Positions 50,031 to 63,600 of a stretch of DNA of 64,000 nt are shown piece by piece. Every line of letters begins with the position of its first letter. Positions within the stretch are counted from its first letter, which is position 1. The position numbers and the translations under genes are program-made. Below the pieces are notes generated by a model. That model did no database searches and was not told where the DNA came from. It was given only the letters and a program-made list of their open reading frames with translations. Source of the DNA: Eledone cirrhosa (lineage: Eukaryota > Mollusca > Cephalopoda > Octopoda > Eledonidae); contig OZ024744.1 in assembly GCA_964016885.1 (NCBI GenBank), forward strand, positions 23,234,798 through 23,298,797, read 5' to 3'.

Positions 50031-52590
50031 TGTTGTTGTTAAAACGAGATTTATCTTAAGATTCAGCTGTTGTTAAAACGAGTCAGTTCTTAAGATTCAA
50101 ATGTTGTTAACACGAGTTTTATCTTAAGATTCAACTGTTGTTAAAACGAGTTTATCTTAAGATTCAGCTGTTGTTAAAACGAATCAGTTCTTAAGATTCA
50201 ACTGTTGTTAAAACGAGTTTTATTTGAAGATTCAACTGTTGTTAAAATGAGTCAGTCCTTAAGGTTGAACTGTTGATAAAACGAGTCAGTTCTTAAGATT
50301 CAACTGTTGTTAAAACGAGTGTTATCTTAAGATTCAGCTGTTGTTAAAACGAGTCAGTTCTTAAGATTCAACTGTTGTTAAAACGAGTTTTATCTTAAGA
50401 TTCAACTGTTATTAAAACGAGTCAGTTCTTAAGATTCAACTGTTGTTAAAACGAGTTTTATCTTAAGATTCAACTGTTGTTAAAATGAGCTTATCTTAAG
50501 ATTCAGTTGTTGTTAAAACGAATCAGTTCTTAAGATTCAACTGTTGTTCAAACGAGTTTAATTTGAAGATTCAACTGTTGTTAAAATGAGTCAGTTCTTA
50601 AGGTTGAACTGTTAATAAAACGACTCAGTTCTTAAGATTCAACTGTTGTAAAACGAGTTTTATCTTAAGATTCAACTGTTATTAAAACGAGTCAGTTCTT
50701 AAGATTCAACTGTTGTTAAAACGAGTTTTATCTTAAGATTCCACTGTTGTTATAACGAGTTTTATCTAAAGATTCAACTGTTGTTAAACGAATCAGTTCT
50801 TATGATTCAACTGTTGTTAAAACGAGTTTTATTTGAAGATTCAACTGTTGTTAAAACGAGTCAGTTCTTAGGATTCAACCGTTGTTAAAACGAGTTTTAT
50901 CTTAAGATTCAGCTGTTGTTAAAACGAGTCAGTTCTTAAGATTCAACTGTTGTTAAAACGAGTTTTATTTGAAGATTCAACTGTTGTTAAAACGAGTCAG
51001 TTCTTATGGTTGAACTGTTGTTAAAACGAGTCAGTTCTTAAGATTCAACTGTTGTTAAAACGAGTTTTATCTAAAGATTCAGCTGTTGTTAAAATGAGTC
51101 AGTTCTTAAGATTCAACTGTTGTTAAAACGAGTTTTATCTTAAGATTCAACTGTTGTTAAAACGAGTCAGTTCTTAAGATTCAACTGTTGTTAAAACGAG
51201 TTTTATTTGAAGATTCAACTGTTGTTAAAACGAGTCAGTTCTTAAGTTTGAACTGTTGATAAAACGAGTCAGTTCTTAAGATTCAACTGTTGTTAAAACG
51301 AGACAGTTCTTAAGATTCAACTGTTGTTAAAACGAGACAGTTCTTAACATTCAACTATCGTTAAAGCGAATTTTATCTTAAGATTCAACTGCTGTTAAGA
51401 CGAGTTTTATCTTAAGATTCAGCTGTTGTTAAAACGAGTCAGTTCTTAAGGTTGAACTGTTGATAAAACGAGTCAGTTCTTAAGATTCAACTGTTGTTAA
51501 AAGGAGTTTATCTTAAGATTCAGCTGTTGTTAAAACGAGTCAGTTCTTAAGATTCAACTGTTGTTAAAACGAGTTTTATCTTAAGATTCAACTGTTGTTA
51601 AACGAATCAGTTCTTATGATTCAACTGTTGTTAAAACGAGTTTTATTTGAAGATTCAACTGTTGTTAAAACGAGTCAGTTCTTAAGATTCAACCGTTGTT
51701 AAAACGAGTTTTATCTTAAGATTCAGCTGTTGTTAAAACGAGTCAGTTCTTAAGATTCAACTGTTGTTAAAACGAGTTTTATCTAAAGATTCAGCTGTTG
51801 TTAAAATGAGTCAGTTCTTAAGATTCAACTGTTGTTAAAACGAGTTTTATTTGAAGATTCAACTGTTGTTAAAACGAGTCAGTTCTTAAGGTTGAACTGT
51901 TGATAAAACGAGTCAGTTCTTAAGATTCAACTGTTGTTAAAACGAGACAGTTCTTAAGATTCAACTGTTGTTAAAACGAGACAGTTCTTAAGATTCAACT
52001 GTTGTTAAAACGAGTTTTATCTTAAGATTCAACTGTTGTTAAAATGAGTTTTATCATAAGATTCAGCTGTTGTTAAAACGAGTCAGTTCTTAAGATTCAA
52101 CTGTTGTTAAAACAAGTTTTATTTGAAGATTCAACTGTTGTTAAAACGAGTCAGTTATTAAGTTTGCACTGTTGTTAAAACGAATCAGTTCTTAACATTC
52201 AACTATCGTTAAAACGAATTTTATCTTAAGATTCAACTGTTGTTAAGACGAGTTTTATCTTAAGATTCAGCTGTTGTTAAAACGAGTCATTTCTTAAGGT
52301 TGAACTGTTGATAAAACGAGTCAGTTCTTAAGATTCAACTGTTGTTAAAACGAGTTTTATCTTAAGATTCAACTGTTGTTAAAACGAGTCAGTTCTTAAG
52401 ATTCAACTGTTGTTAAAACGAGTTTTATTTGAAGATTCAACTGTTGTTAAAACGAGTCAGTTCTTAAGGTTGAACTGTTGATAAAACGAGTCAGTTCTTA
52501 AGATTCAACAGTTGTTAAAACGAGTTTTATCTTAAGATTTAGCTGTTGTTAAAACGAGTCAGTTCTTAAGATTCAACTGTTGTTAAAACG
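50031..52590 (+). repeat. Right-domain HOR unit 2 (cut off at about 52,590)
   Basis: The marks are in the same order as in unit 1: GAGTGTTATC (50,321), TTCCACTG (50,739), ACATTCAACTATCG (51,347), TTTGCACTG (52,166). At about 52,590, in an A-type monomer, the sequence jumps back to the equivalent of 51,131. From there 1,460 bp of the unit are repeated, so this unit never reaches its GATGCAACTG end. Compared with unit 1 it contains the extra 338 bp (about 50,393-50,730). Confidence 0.82.
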
Positions 52591-54903
52591 AGTTTTATCT
52601 TAAGATTCAACTGTTGTTAAAACGAGTCAGTTCTTAAGATTCAACTGTTGTTAAAACGAGTTTTATTTGAAGATTCAACTGTTGTTAAAACGAGTCAGTT
52701 CTTAAGTTTGAACTGTTGATAAAACGAGTCAGTTCTTAAGATTCAACTGTTGTTAAAACGAGACAGTTCTTAAGATTCAACTGTTGTTAAAACGAGACAG
52801 TTCTTAACATTCAACTATCGTTAAAGCGAATTTTATCTTAAGATTCAACTGCTGTTAAGACGAGTTTTATCTTAAGATTCAGCTGTTGTTAAAACGAGTC
52901 AGTTCTTAAGGTTGAACTGTTGATAAAACGAGTCAGTTCTTAAGATTCAACTGTTGTTAAAACGAGTTTTATCTTAAGATTCAGCTGTTGTTAAAACGAG
53001 TCAGTTCTTAAGATTCAACTGTTGTTAAAACGAGTTTTATCTTAAGATTCAACTGTTGTTAAACGAATCAGTTCTTATGATTCAACTGTTGTTAAAACGA
53101 GTTTTATTTGAAGATTCAACTGTTGTTAAAACGAGTCAGTTCTTAAGATTCAACCGTTGTTAAAACGAGTTTTATCTTAAGATTCAGCTGTTGTTAAAAC
53201 GAGTCAGTTCTTAAGATTCAACTGTTGTTAAAACGAGTTTTATCTAAAGATTCAGCTGTTGTTAAAATGAGTCAGTTCTTAAGATTCAACTGTTGTTAAA
53301 ACGAGTTTTATTTGAAGATTCAACTGTTGTTAAAACGAGTCAGTTCTTAAGGTTGAACTGTTGATAAAACGAGTCAGTTCTTAAGATTCAACTGTTGTTA
53401 AAACGAGACAGTTCTTAAGATTCAACTGTTGTTAAAACGAGACAGTTCTTAAGATTCAACTGTTGTTAAAACGAGTTTTATCTTAAGATTCAACTGTTGT
53501 TAAAATGAGTTTTATCATAAGATTCAACTGTTGTTAAAACGAGTCAGTTCTTAAGATTCAACTGTTGTTAAAACAAGTTTTATTTGAAGATTCAACTGTT
53601 GTTAAAACGAGTCAGTTATTAAGTTTGCACTGTTGTTAAAACGAATCAGTTCTTAACATTCAACTATCGTTAAAACGAATTTTATCTTAAGATTCAACTG
53701 TTGTTAAGACGAGTTTTATCTTAAGATTCAGCTGTTGTTAAAACGAGTCATTTCTTAAGGTTGAACTGTTGATAAAACGAGTCAGTTCTTAAGATTCAAC
53801 TGTTGTTAAAACGAGTTTTATCTTAAGATTCAACTGTTGTTAAAACGAGTCAGTTCTTAAGATTCAACTGTTGTTAAAACGAGTTTTATTTGAAGATTCA
53901 ACTGTTGTTAAAACGAGTCAGGTCTTAAGGTTGAACTGTTGATAAAACGAGTCAGTTCTTAAGATTCAACAGTTGTTAAAACGAGTTTTATCTTAAGATT
54001 TAGCTGTTGTTAAAACGAGTCAGTTCTTAAGATTCAACTGTTGTTAAAACGAGTTTATCTTCAAATTCAGCTGTTGTTAAAACGAGTCAGTTCTTAAGAT
54101 TCAACTGTTGTTAAAACGAGTTTTATTTGAAGATTCAACTGTTGTTAAAACGAGTCAGTTCTTAAGGTTGAACTGTTGATAAAACGAGTCAGTTCTTAAG
54201 ATTCAACTGTTGTTAAAACGAGTTTTATCTTAAGATTCATCTGTTGTTAAAACGAGTCAGTTCTTAAGATTCAACTGTTGTTAAAACGAGTTTTATCTTA
54301 AGATTCAACTGTTGTTAAAACGAGTTTTATCTTAAGATGCAACTGTTGTTAAAACGAATCAGTTCTTAAGATTCAACTGTTGTTAAAACGAGTTTATTTG
54401 AAGATTCAACTGTTGTTAAGATGAGTCAGTTCTTAAGGTTGAACTGCTGATAAAACGAGTCAGTTCTTAAGATTCAACTGTTGATAAAACGAGTCAGTTC
54501 TTAAGATTCAACTCTTGTTAAAACGAGTTTTATCTTAAGATTCAACTGTTGTTAAAACGAGTTTATCTTAAGATTCAGCTATTGTTAAAACGAATCAGTT
54601 CTTAAGATTCAACTGTTGTTAAAACGAGTCAGTTCTTAAGGTTGAACTGTTGATAAAACGAGTCAGTTCTTACGATTCAACTGTTGTTAAAACGAGTTTT
54701 ATCTTAAGATTCAGCTGTTGTTAAAACGAGGCAGTTCTTAAGATTCAACTGTTGTTAAAACGAGTTTATCTTAAGATTCAGCTGTTGTTAACACGAATCA
54801 GTTCTTAAGATTCAACTGTTGTTAAAACGAGTTTTATTTGAAGATTCAACTGTTGTTAAAATGAGTCAGTTCTTAAGGTTGAACTGTTGATAAAGCGAGT
54901 CAG
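52591..54903 (+). repeat. Right-domain HOR unit 3 (missing its first part)
   Basis: This unit starts in mid-unit after the jump at about 52,590. It has the ACATTCAACTATCG mark at 52,807, which is 1,460 after 51,347, TTTGCACTG at 53,627 and GATGCAACTG near 54,333. It lacks the start mark, GAGTGTTATC and TTCCACTG. The stretch from TTTGCACTG to the next start mark is 1,277 bp, 34 bp less than the usual 1,311, because one A-type monomer is missing near 54,760. Unit 5 shares that loss. Confidence 0.82.
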
Positions 54904-57900
54904 TTGTTGTTGTTAAAACGAGATTTATCTTAAGATTCAGCTGTTGTTAAAACGAGTCAGTTCTTAAGATTCAAATGTTGTTAACACGAGTTTTATCTTA
55001 AGATTCAACTGTTGTTAAAACGAGTTTATCTTAAGATTCAGCTGTTGTTAAAACGAATCAGTTCTTAAGATTCAACTGTTGTTAAAACGAGTTTTATTTG
55101 AAGATTCAACTGTTGTTAAAATGAGTCAGTCCTTAAGGTTGAACTGTTGATAAAACGAGTCAGTTCTTAAGATTCAACTGTTGTTAAAACGAGTGTTATC
55201 TTAAGATTCAGCTGTTGTTAAAACGAGTCAGTTCTTAAGATTCAACTGTTGTTAAAACGAGTTTTATCTTAAGATTCAACTGTTATTAAAACGAGTCAGT
55301 TCTTAAGATTCAACTGTTGTTAAAACGAGTTTTATCTTAAGATTCAACTGTTGTTAAAATGAGCTTATCTTAAGATTCAGTTGTTGTTAAAACGAATCAG
55401 TTCTTAAGATTCAACTGTTGTTCAAACGAGTTTAATTTGAAGATTCAACTGTTGTTAAAATGAGTCAGTTCTTAAGGTTGAACTGTTAATAAAACGACTC
55501 AGTTCTTAAGATTCAACTGTTGTAAAACGAGTTTTATCTTAAGATTCAACTGTTATTAAAACGAGTCAGTTCTTAAGATTCAACTGTTGTTAAAACGAGT
55601 TTTATCTTAAGATTCCACTGTTGTTATAACGAGTTTTATCTAAAGATTCAACTGTTGTTAAACGAATCAGTTCTTATGATTCAACTGTTGTTAAAACGAG
55701 TTTTATTTGAAGATTCAACTGTTGTTAAAACGAGTCAGTTCTTAAGATTCAACCGTTGTTAAAACGAGTTTTATCTTAAGATTCAGCTGTTGTTAAAACG
55801 AGTCAGTTCTTAAGATTCAACTGTTGTTAAAACGAGTTTTATTTGAAGATTCAACTGTTGTTAAAACGAGTCAGTTCTTATGGTTGAACTGTTGTTAAAA
55901 CGAGTCAGTTCTTAAGATTCAACTGTTGTTAAAACGAGTTTTATCTAAAGATTCAGCTGTTGTTAAAATGAGTCAGTTCTTAAGATTCAACTGTTGTTAA
56001 AACGAGTTTTATCTTAAGATTCAACTGTTGTTAAAACGAGTCAGTTCTTAAGATTCAACTGTTGTTAAAACGAGTTTTATTTGAAGATTCAACTGTTGTT
56101 AAAACGAGTCAGTTCTTAAGTTTGAACTGTTGATAAAACGAGTCAGTTCTTAAGATTCAACTGTTGTTAAAACGAGACAGTTCTTAAGATTCAACTGTTG
56201 TTAAAACGAGACAGGTCTTAACATTCAACTATCGTTAAAGCGAATTTTATCTTAAGATTCAACTGCTGTTAAGACGAGTTTTATCTTAAGATTCAGCTGT
56301 TGTTAAAACGAGTCAGTTCTTAAGGTTGAACTGTTGATAAAACGAGTCAGTTCTTAAGATTCAACTGTTGTTAAAACGAGTTTTATCTTAAGATTCAGCT
56401 GTTGTTAAAACGAGTCAGTTCTTAAGATTCAACTGTTGTTAAAACGAGTTTTATTTTAAGATTCAACTGTTGTTAAACGAATCAGTTCTTATGATTCAAC
56501 TGTTGTTAAAACGAGTTTTATTTGAAGATTCAACTGTTGTTAAAACGAGTCAGTTCTTAAGATTCAACCGTTGTTAAAACGAGTTTTATCTTAAGATTCA
56601 GCTGTTGTTAAAACGAGTCAGTTCTTAAGATTCAACTGTTGTTAAAACGAGTTTTATCTAAAGATTCAGCTGTTGTTAAAATGAGTCAGTTCTTAAGATT
56701 CAACTGTTGTTAAAACGAGTTTTATTTGAAGATTCAACTGTTGTTAAAACGAGTCAGTTCTTAAGGTTGAACTGTTGATAAAACGAGTCAGTTCTTAAGA
56801 TTCAACTGTTGTTAAAACGAGACAGTTCTTAAGATTCAACTGTTGTTAAAACGAGACAGTTCTTAAGATTCAACTGTTGTTAAAACGAGTTTTATCTTAA
56901 GATTCAACTGTTGTTAAAATGAGTTTTATCATAAGATTCAACTGTTGTTAAAACGAGTCAGTTCTTAAGATTCAACTGTTGTTAAAACAAGTTTTATTTG
57001 AAGATTCAACTGTTGTTAAAACGAGTCAGTTATTAAGTTTGCACTGTTGTTAAAACGAATCAGTTCTTAACATTCAACTATCGTTAAAACGAATTTTATC
57101 TTAAGATTCAACTGTTGTTAAGACGAGTTTTATCTTAAGATTCAGCTGTTGTTAAAACGAGTCATTTCTTAAGGTTGAACTGTTGATAAAACGAGTCAGT
57201 TCTTAAGATTCAACTGTTGTTAAAACGAGTTTTATCTTAAGATTCAACTGTTGTTAAAACGAGTCAGTTCTTAAGATTCAACTGTTGTTAAAACGAGTTT
57301 TATTTGAAGATTCAACTGTTGTTAAAACGAGTCAGTTCTTAAGGTTGAACTGTTGATAAAACGAGTCAGTTCTTAAGATTCAACAGTTGTTAAAACGAGT
57401 TTTATCTTAAGATTTAGCTGTTGTTAAAACGAGTCAGTTCTTAAGATTCAACTGTTGTTAAAACGAGTTTATCTTCAAATTCAGCTGTTGTTAAAACGAG
57501 TCAGTTCTTAAGATTCAACTGTTGTTAAAACGAGTTTTATTTGAAGATTCAACTGTTGTTAAAACGAGTCAGTTCTTAAGGTTGAACTGTTGATAAAACG
57601 AGTCAGTTCTTAAGATTCAACTGTTGTTAAAACGAGTTTTATCTTAAGATTCATCTGTTGTTAAAACGAGTCAGTTCTTAAGATTCAACTGTTGTTAAAA
57701 CGAGTTTTATCTTAAGATTCAACTGTTGTTAAAACGAGTTTTATCTTAAGATGCAACTGTTGTTAAAACGAATCAGTTCTTAAGATTCAACTGTTGTTAA
57801 AACGAGTTTATTTGAAGATTCAACTGTTGTTAAGATGAGTCAGTTCTTAAGGTTGAACTGCTGATAAAACGAGTCAGTTCTTAAGATTCAACTGTTGATA

Positions 57901-58351
57901 AAACGAGTCAGTTCTTAAGATTCAACTCTTGTTAAAACGAGTTTTATCTTAAGATTCAACTGTTGTTAAAACGAGTTTATCTTAAGATTCAGCTATTGTT
58001 AAAACGAATCAGTTCTTAAGATTCAACTGTTGTTAAAACGAGTCAGTTCTTAAGGTTGAACTGTTGATAAAACGAGTCAGTTCTTACGATTCAACTGTTG
58101 TTAAAACGAGTTTTATCTTAAGATTCAGCTGTTGTTAAAACGAGGCAGTTCTTAAGATTCAACTGTTGTTAAAACGAGTTTTATCTTAAGATTCAACTGT
58201 TGTTAAAACGAGTTTATCTTAAGATTCAGCTGTTGTTAACACGAATCAGTTCTTAAGATTCAACTGTTGTTAAAACGAGTTTTATTTGAAGATTCAACTG
58301 TTGTTAAAATGAGTCAGTTCTTAAGGTTGAACTGTTGATAAAGCGAGTCAG
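54904..58351 (+). repeat. Right-domain HOR unit 4 (complete, 3,448 bp)
   Basis: This is the fullest unit in the window: start mark at 54,904, GAGTGTTATC (55,195), TTCCACTG (55,613), ACATTCAACTATCG (56,221), TTTGCACTG (57,041), GATGCAACTG (57,751), then the next start mark at 58,352. It has GACAGGTCTTAAC near 56,212, a private change shared only with unit 6 (near 61,953). About 101-102 monomers make up the unit. Confidence 0.88.
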
Positions 58352-60647
58352 TTGTTGTTGTTAAAACGAGATTTATCTTAAGATTCAGCTGTTGTTAAAA
58401 CGAGTCAGTTCTTAAGATTCAAATGTTGTTAACACGAGTTTTATCTTAAGATTCAACTGTTGTTAAAACGAGTTTATCTTAAGATTCAGCTGTTGTTAAA
58501 ACGAATCAGTTCTTAAGATTCAACTGTTGTTAAAACGAGTTTTATTTGAAGATTCAACTGTTGTTAAAATGAGTCAGTCCTTAAGGTTGAACTGTTGATA
58601 AAACGAGTCAGTTCTTAAGATTCAACTGTTGTTAAAACGAGTGTTATCTTAAGATTCAGCTGTTGTTAAAACGAGTCAGTTCTTAAGATTCAACTGTTGT
58701 TAAAACGAGTTTTATCTTAAGATTCAACTGTTATTAAAACGAGTCAGTTCTTAAGATTCAACTGTTGTTAAAACGAGTTTTATCTTAAGATTCAACTGTT
58801 GTTAAAATGAGCTTATCTTAAGATTCAGTTGTTGTTAAAACGAATCAGTTCTTAAGATTCAACTGTTGTTCAAACGAGTTTAATTTGAAGATTCAACTGT
58901 TGTTAAAATGAGTCAGTTCTTAAGGTTGAACTGTTAATAAAACGACTCAGTTCTTAAGATTCAACTGTTGTTAAAACGAGTTTTATCTAAAGATTCAGCT
59001 GTTGTTAAAATGAGTCAGTTCTTAAGATTCAACTGTTGTTAAAACGAGTTTTATTTGAAGATTCAACTGTTGTTAAAACGAGTCAGTTCTTAAGGTTGAA
59101 CTGTTGATAAAACGAGTCAGTTCTTAAGATTCAACTGTTGTTAAAACGAGACAGTTCTTAAGATTCAACTGTTGTTAAAACGAGACAGTTCTTAAGATTC
59201 AACTGTTGTTAAAACGAGTTTTATCTTAAGATTCAACTGTTGTTAAAATGAGTTTTATCATAAGATTCAACTGTTGTTAAAACGAGTCAGTTCTTAAGAT
59301 TCAACTGTTGTTAAAACAAGTTTTATTTGAAGATTCAACTGTTGTTAAAACGAGTCAGTTATTAAGTTTGCACTGTTGTTAAAACGAATCAGTTCTTAAC
59401 ATTCAACTATCGTTAAAACGAATTTTATCTTAAGATTCAACTGTTGTTAAGACGAGTTTTATCTTAAGATTCAGCTGTTGTTAAAACGAGTCATTTCTTA
59501 AGGTTGAACTGTTGATAAAACGAGTCAGTTCTTAAGATTCAACTGTTGTTAAAACGAGTTTTATCTTAAGATTCAACTGTTGTTAAAACGAGTCAGTTCT
59601 TAAGATTCAACTGTTGTTAAAACGAGTTTTATTTGAAGATTCAACTGTTGTTAAAACGAGTCAGGTCTTAAGGTTGAACTGTTGATAAAACGAGTCAGTT
59701 CTTAAGATTCAACAGTTGTTAAAACGAGTTTTATCTTAAGATTTAGCTGTTGTTAAAACGAGTCAGTTCTTAAGATTCAACTGTTGTTAAAACGAGTTTA
59801 TCTTCAAATTCAGCTGTTGTTAAAACGAGTCAGTTCTTAAGATTCAACTGTTGTTAAAACGAGTTTTATTTGAAGATTCAACTGTTGTTAAAACGAGTCA
59901 GTTCTTAAGGTTGAACTGTTGATAAAACGAGTCAGTTCTTAAGATTCAACTGTTGTTAAAACGAGTTTTATCTTAAGATTCATCTGTTGTTAAAACGAGT
60001 CAGTTCTTAAGATTCAACTGTTGTTAAAACGAGTTTTATCTTAAGATTCAACTGTTGTTAAAACGAGTTTTATCTTAAGATGCAACTGTTGTTAAAACGA
60101 ATCAGTTCTTAAGATTCAACTGTTGTTAAAACGAGTTTATTTGAAGATTCAACTGTTGTTAAGATGAGTCAGTTCTTAAGGTTGAACTGCTGATAAAACG
60201 AGTCAGTTCTTAAGATTCAACTGTTGATAAAACGAGTCAGTTCTTAAGATTCAACTCTTGTTAAAACGAGTTTTATCTTAAGATTCAACTGTTGTTAAAA
60301 CGAGTTTATCTTAAGATTCAGCTATTGTTAAAACGAATCAGTTCTTAAGATTCAACTGTTGTTAAAACGAGTCAGTTCTTAAGGTTGAACTGTTGATAAA
60401 ACGAGTCAGTTCTTACGATTCAACTGTTGTTAAAACGAGTTTTATCTTAAGATTCAGCTGTTGTTAAAACGAGGCAGTTCTTAAGATTCAACTGTTGTTA
60501 AAACGAGTTTATCTTAAGATTCAGCTGTTGTTAACACGAATCAGTTCTTAAGATTCAACTGTTGTTAAAACGAGTTTTATTTGAAGATTCAACTGTTGTT
60601 AAAATGAGTCAGTTCTTAAGGTTGAACTGTTGATAAAGCGAGTCAGT
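58352..60647 (+). repeat. Right-domain HOR unit 5 (2,296 bp, internal loss)
   Basis: This unit has the start mark, GAGTGTTATC (58,643) and TTTGCACTG (59,370), but TTCCACTG and ACATTCAACTATCG with AAAGCG are absent. At about 58,968 the sequence passes from the equivalent of 55,520 to the equivalent of about 56,640 in unit 4, so about 1,120 bp (about 33 monomers) are missing. After that point it follows unit 3 at an offset of 5,743 bp. This is the junction of the 5.74-kb super-repeat. Confidence 0.85.
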
Positions 60648-63600
60648 TGTTGTTGTTAAAACGAGATTTATCTTAAGATTCAGCTGTTGTTAAAACGAGT
60701 CAGTTCTTAAGATTCAAATGTTGTTAACACGAGTTTTATCTTAAGATTCAACTGTTGTTAAAACGAGTTTATCTTAAGATTCAGCTGTTGTTAAAACGAA
60801 TCAGTTCTTAAGATTCAACTGTTGTTAAAACGAGTTTTATTTGAAGATTCAACTGTTGTTAAAATGAGTCAGTCCTTAAGGTTGAACTGTTGATAAAACG
60901 AGTCAGTTCTTAAGATTCAACTGTTGTTAAAACGAGTGTTATCTTAAGATTCAGCTGTTGTTAAAACGAGTCAGTTCTTAAGATTCAACTGTTGTTAAAA
61001 CGAGTTTTATCTTAAGATTCAACTGTTATTAAAACGAGTCAGTTCTTAAGATTCAACTGTTGTTAAAACGAGTTTTATCTTAAGATTCAACTGTTGTTAA
61101 AATGAGCTTATCTTAAGATTCAGTTGTTGTTAAAACGAATCAGTTCTTAAGATTCAACTGTTGTTCAAACGAGTTTAATTTGAAGATTCAACTGTTGTTA
61201 AAATGAGTCAGTTCTTAAGGTTGAACTGTTAATAAAACGACTCAGTTCTTAAGATTCAACTGTTGTAAAACGAGTTTTATCTTAAGATTCAACTGTTATT
61301 AAAACGAGTCAGTTCTTAAGATTCAACTGTTGTTAAAACGAGTTTTATCTTAAGATTCCACTGTTGTTATAACGAGTTTTATCTAAAGATTCAACTGTTG
61401 TTAAACGAATCAGTTCTTATGATTCAACTGTTGTTAAAACGAGTTTTATTTGAAGATTCAACTGTTGTTAAAACGAGTCAGTTCTTAAGATTCAACCGTT
61501 GTTAAAACGAGTTTTATCTTAAGATTCAGCTGTTGTTAAAACGAGTCAGTTCTTAAGATTCAACTGTTGTTAAAACGAGTTTTATTTGAAGATTCAACTG
61601 TTGTTAAAACGAGTCAGTTCTTATGGTTGAACTGTTGTTAAAACGAGTCAGTTCTTAAGATTCAACTGTTGTTAAAACGAGTTTTATCTAAAGATTCAGC
61701 TGTTGTTAAAATGAGTCAGTTCTTAAGATTCAACTGTTGTTAAAACGAGTTTTATCTTAAGATTCAACTGTTGTTAAAACGAGTCAGTTCTTAAGATTCA
61801 ACTGTTGTTAAAACGAGTTTTATTTGAAGATTCAACTGTTGTTAAAACGAGTCAGTTCTTAAGTTTGAACTGTTGATAAAACGAGTCAGTTCTTAAGATT
61901 CAACTGTTGTTAAAACGAGACAGTTCTTAAGATTCAACTGTTGTTAAAACGAGACAGGTCTTAACATTCAACTATCGTTAAAGCGAATTTTATCTTAAGA
62001 TTCAACTGCTGTTAAGACGAGTTTTATCTTAAGATTCAGCTGTTGTTAAAACGAGTCAGTTCTTAAGGTTGAACTGTTGATAAAACGAGTCAGTTCTTAA
62101 GATTCAACTGTTGTTAAAACGAGTTTTATCTTAAGATTCAGCTGTTGTTAAAACGAGTCAGTTCTTAAGATTCAACTGTTGTTAAAACGAGTTTTATCTT
62201 AAGATTCAACTGTTGTTAAACGAATCAGTTCTTATGATTCAACTGTTGTTAAAACGAGTTTTATTTGAAGATTCAACTGTTGTTAAAACGAGTCAGTTCT
62301 TAAGATTCAACCGTTGTTAAAACGAGTTTTATCTTAAGATTCAGCTGTTGTTAAAACGAGTCAGTTCTTAAGATTCAACTGTTGTTAAAACGAGTTTTAT
62401 CTAAAGATTCAGCTGTTGTTAAAATGAGTCAGTTCTTAAGATTCAACTGTTGTTAAAACGAGTTTTATTTGAAGATTCAACTGTTGTTAAAACGAGTCAG
62501 TTCTTAAGGTTGAACTGTTGATAAAACGAGTCAGTTCTTAAGATTCAACTGTTGTTAAAACGAGACAGTTCTTAAGATTCAACTGTTGTTAAAACGAGAC
62601 AGTTCTTAAGATTCAACTGTTGTTAAAACGAGTTTTATCTTAAGATTCAACTGTTGTTAAAATGAGTTTTATCATAAGATTCAACTGTTGTTAAAACGAG
62701 TCAGTTCTTAAGATTCAACTGTTGTTAAAACAAGTTTTATTTGAAGATTCAACTGTTGTTAAAACGAGTCAGTTATTAAGTTTGCACTGTTGTTAAAACG
62801 AATCAGTTCTTAACATTCAACTATCGTTAAAACGAATTTTATCTTAAGATTCAACTGTTGTTAAGACGAGTTTTATCTTAAGATTCAGCTGTTGTTAAAA
62901 CGAGTCATTTCTTAAGGTTGAACTGTTGATAAAACGAGTCAGTTCTTAAGATTCAACTGTTGTTAAAACGAGTTTTATCTTAAGATTCAACTGTTGTTAA
63001 AACGAGTCAGTTCTTAAGATTCAACTGTTGTTAAAACGAGTTTTATTTGAAGATTCAACTGTTGTTAAAACGAGTCAGTTCTTAAGGTTGAACTGTTGAT
63101 AAAACGAGTCAGTTCTTAAGATTCAACAGTTGTTAAAACGAGTTTTATCTTAAGATTTAGCTGTTGTTAAAACGAGTCAGTTCTTAAGATTCAACTGTTG
63201 TTAAAACGAGTTTATCTTCAAATTCAGCTGTTGTTAAAACGAGTCAGTTCTTAAGATTCAACTGTTGTTAAAACGAGTTTTATTTGAAGATTCAACTGTT
63301 GTTAAAACGAGTCAGTTCTTAAGGTTGAACTGTTGATAAAACGAGTCAGTTCTTAAGATTCAACTGTTGTTAAAACGAGTTTTATCTTAAGATTCATCTG
63401 TTGTTAAAACGAGTCAGTTCTTAAGATTCAACTGTTGTTAAAACGAGTTTTATCTTAAGATTCAACTGTTGTTAAAACGAGTTTTATCTTAAGATGCAAC
63501 TGTTGTTAAAACGAATCAGTTCTTAAGATTCAACTGTTGTTAAAACGAGTTTATTTGAAGATTCAACTGTTGTTAAGATGAGTCAGTTCTTAAGGTTGAA

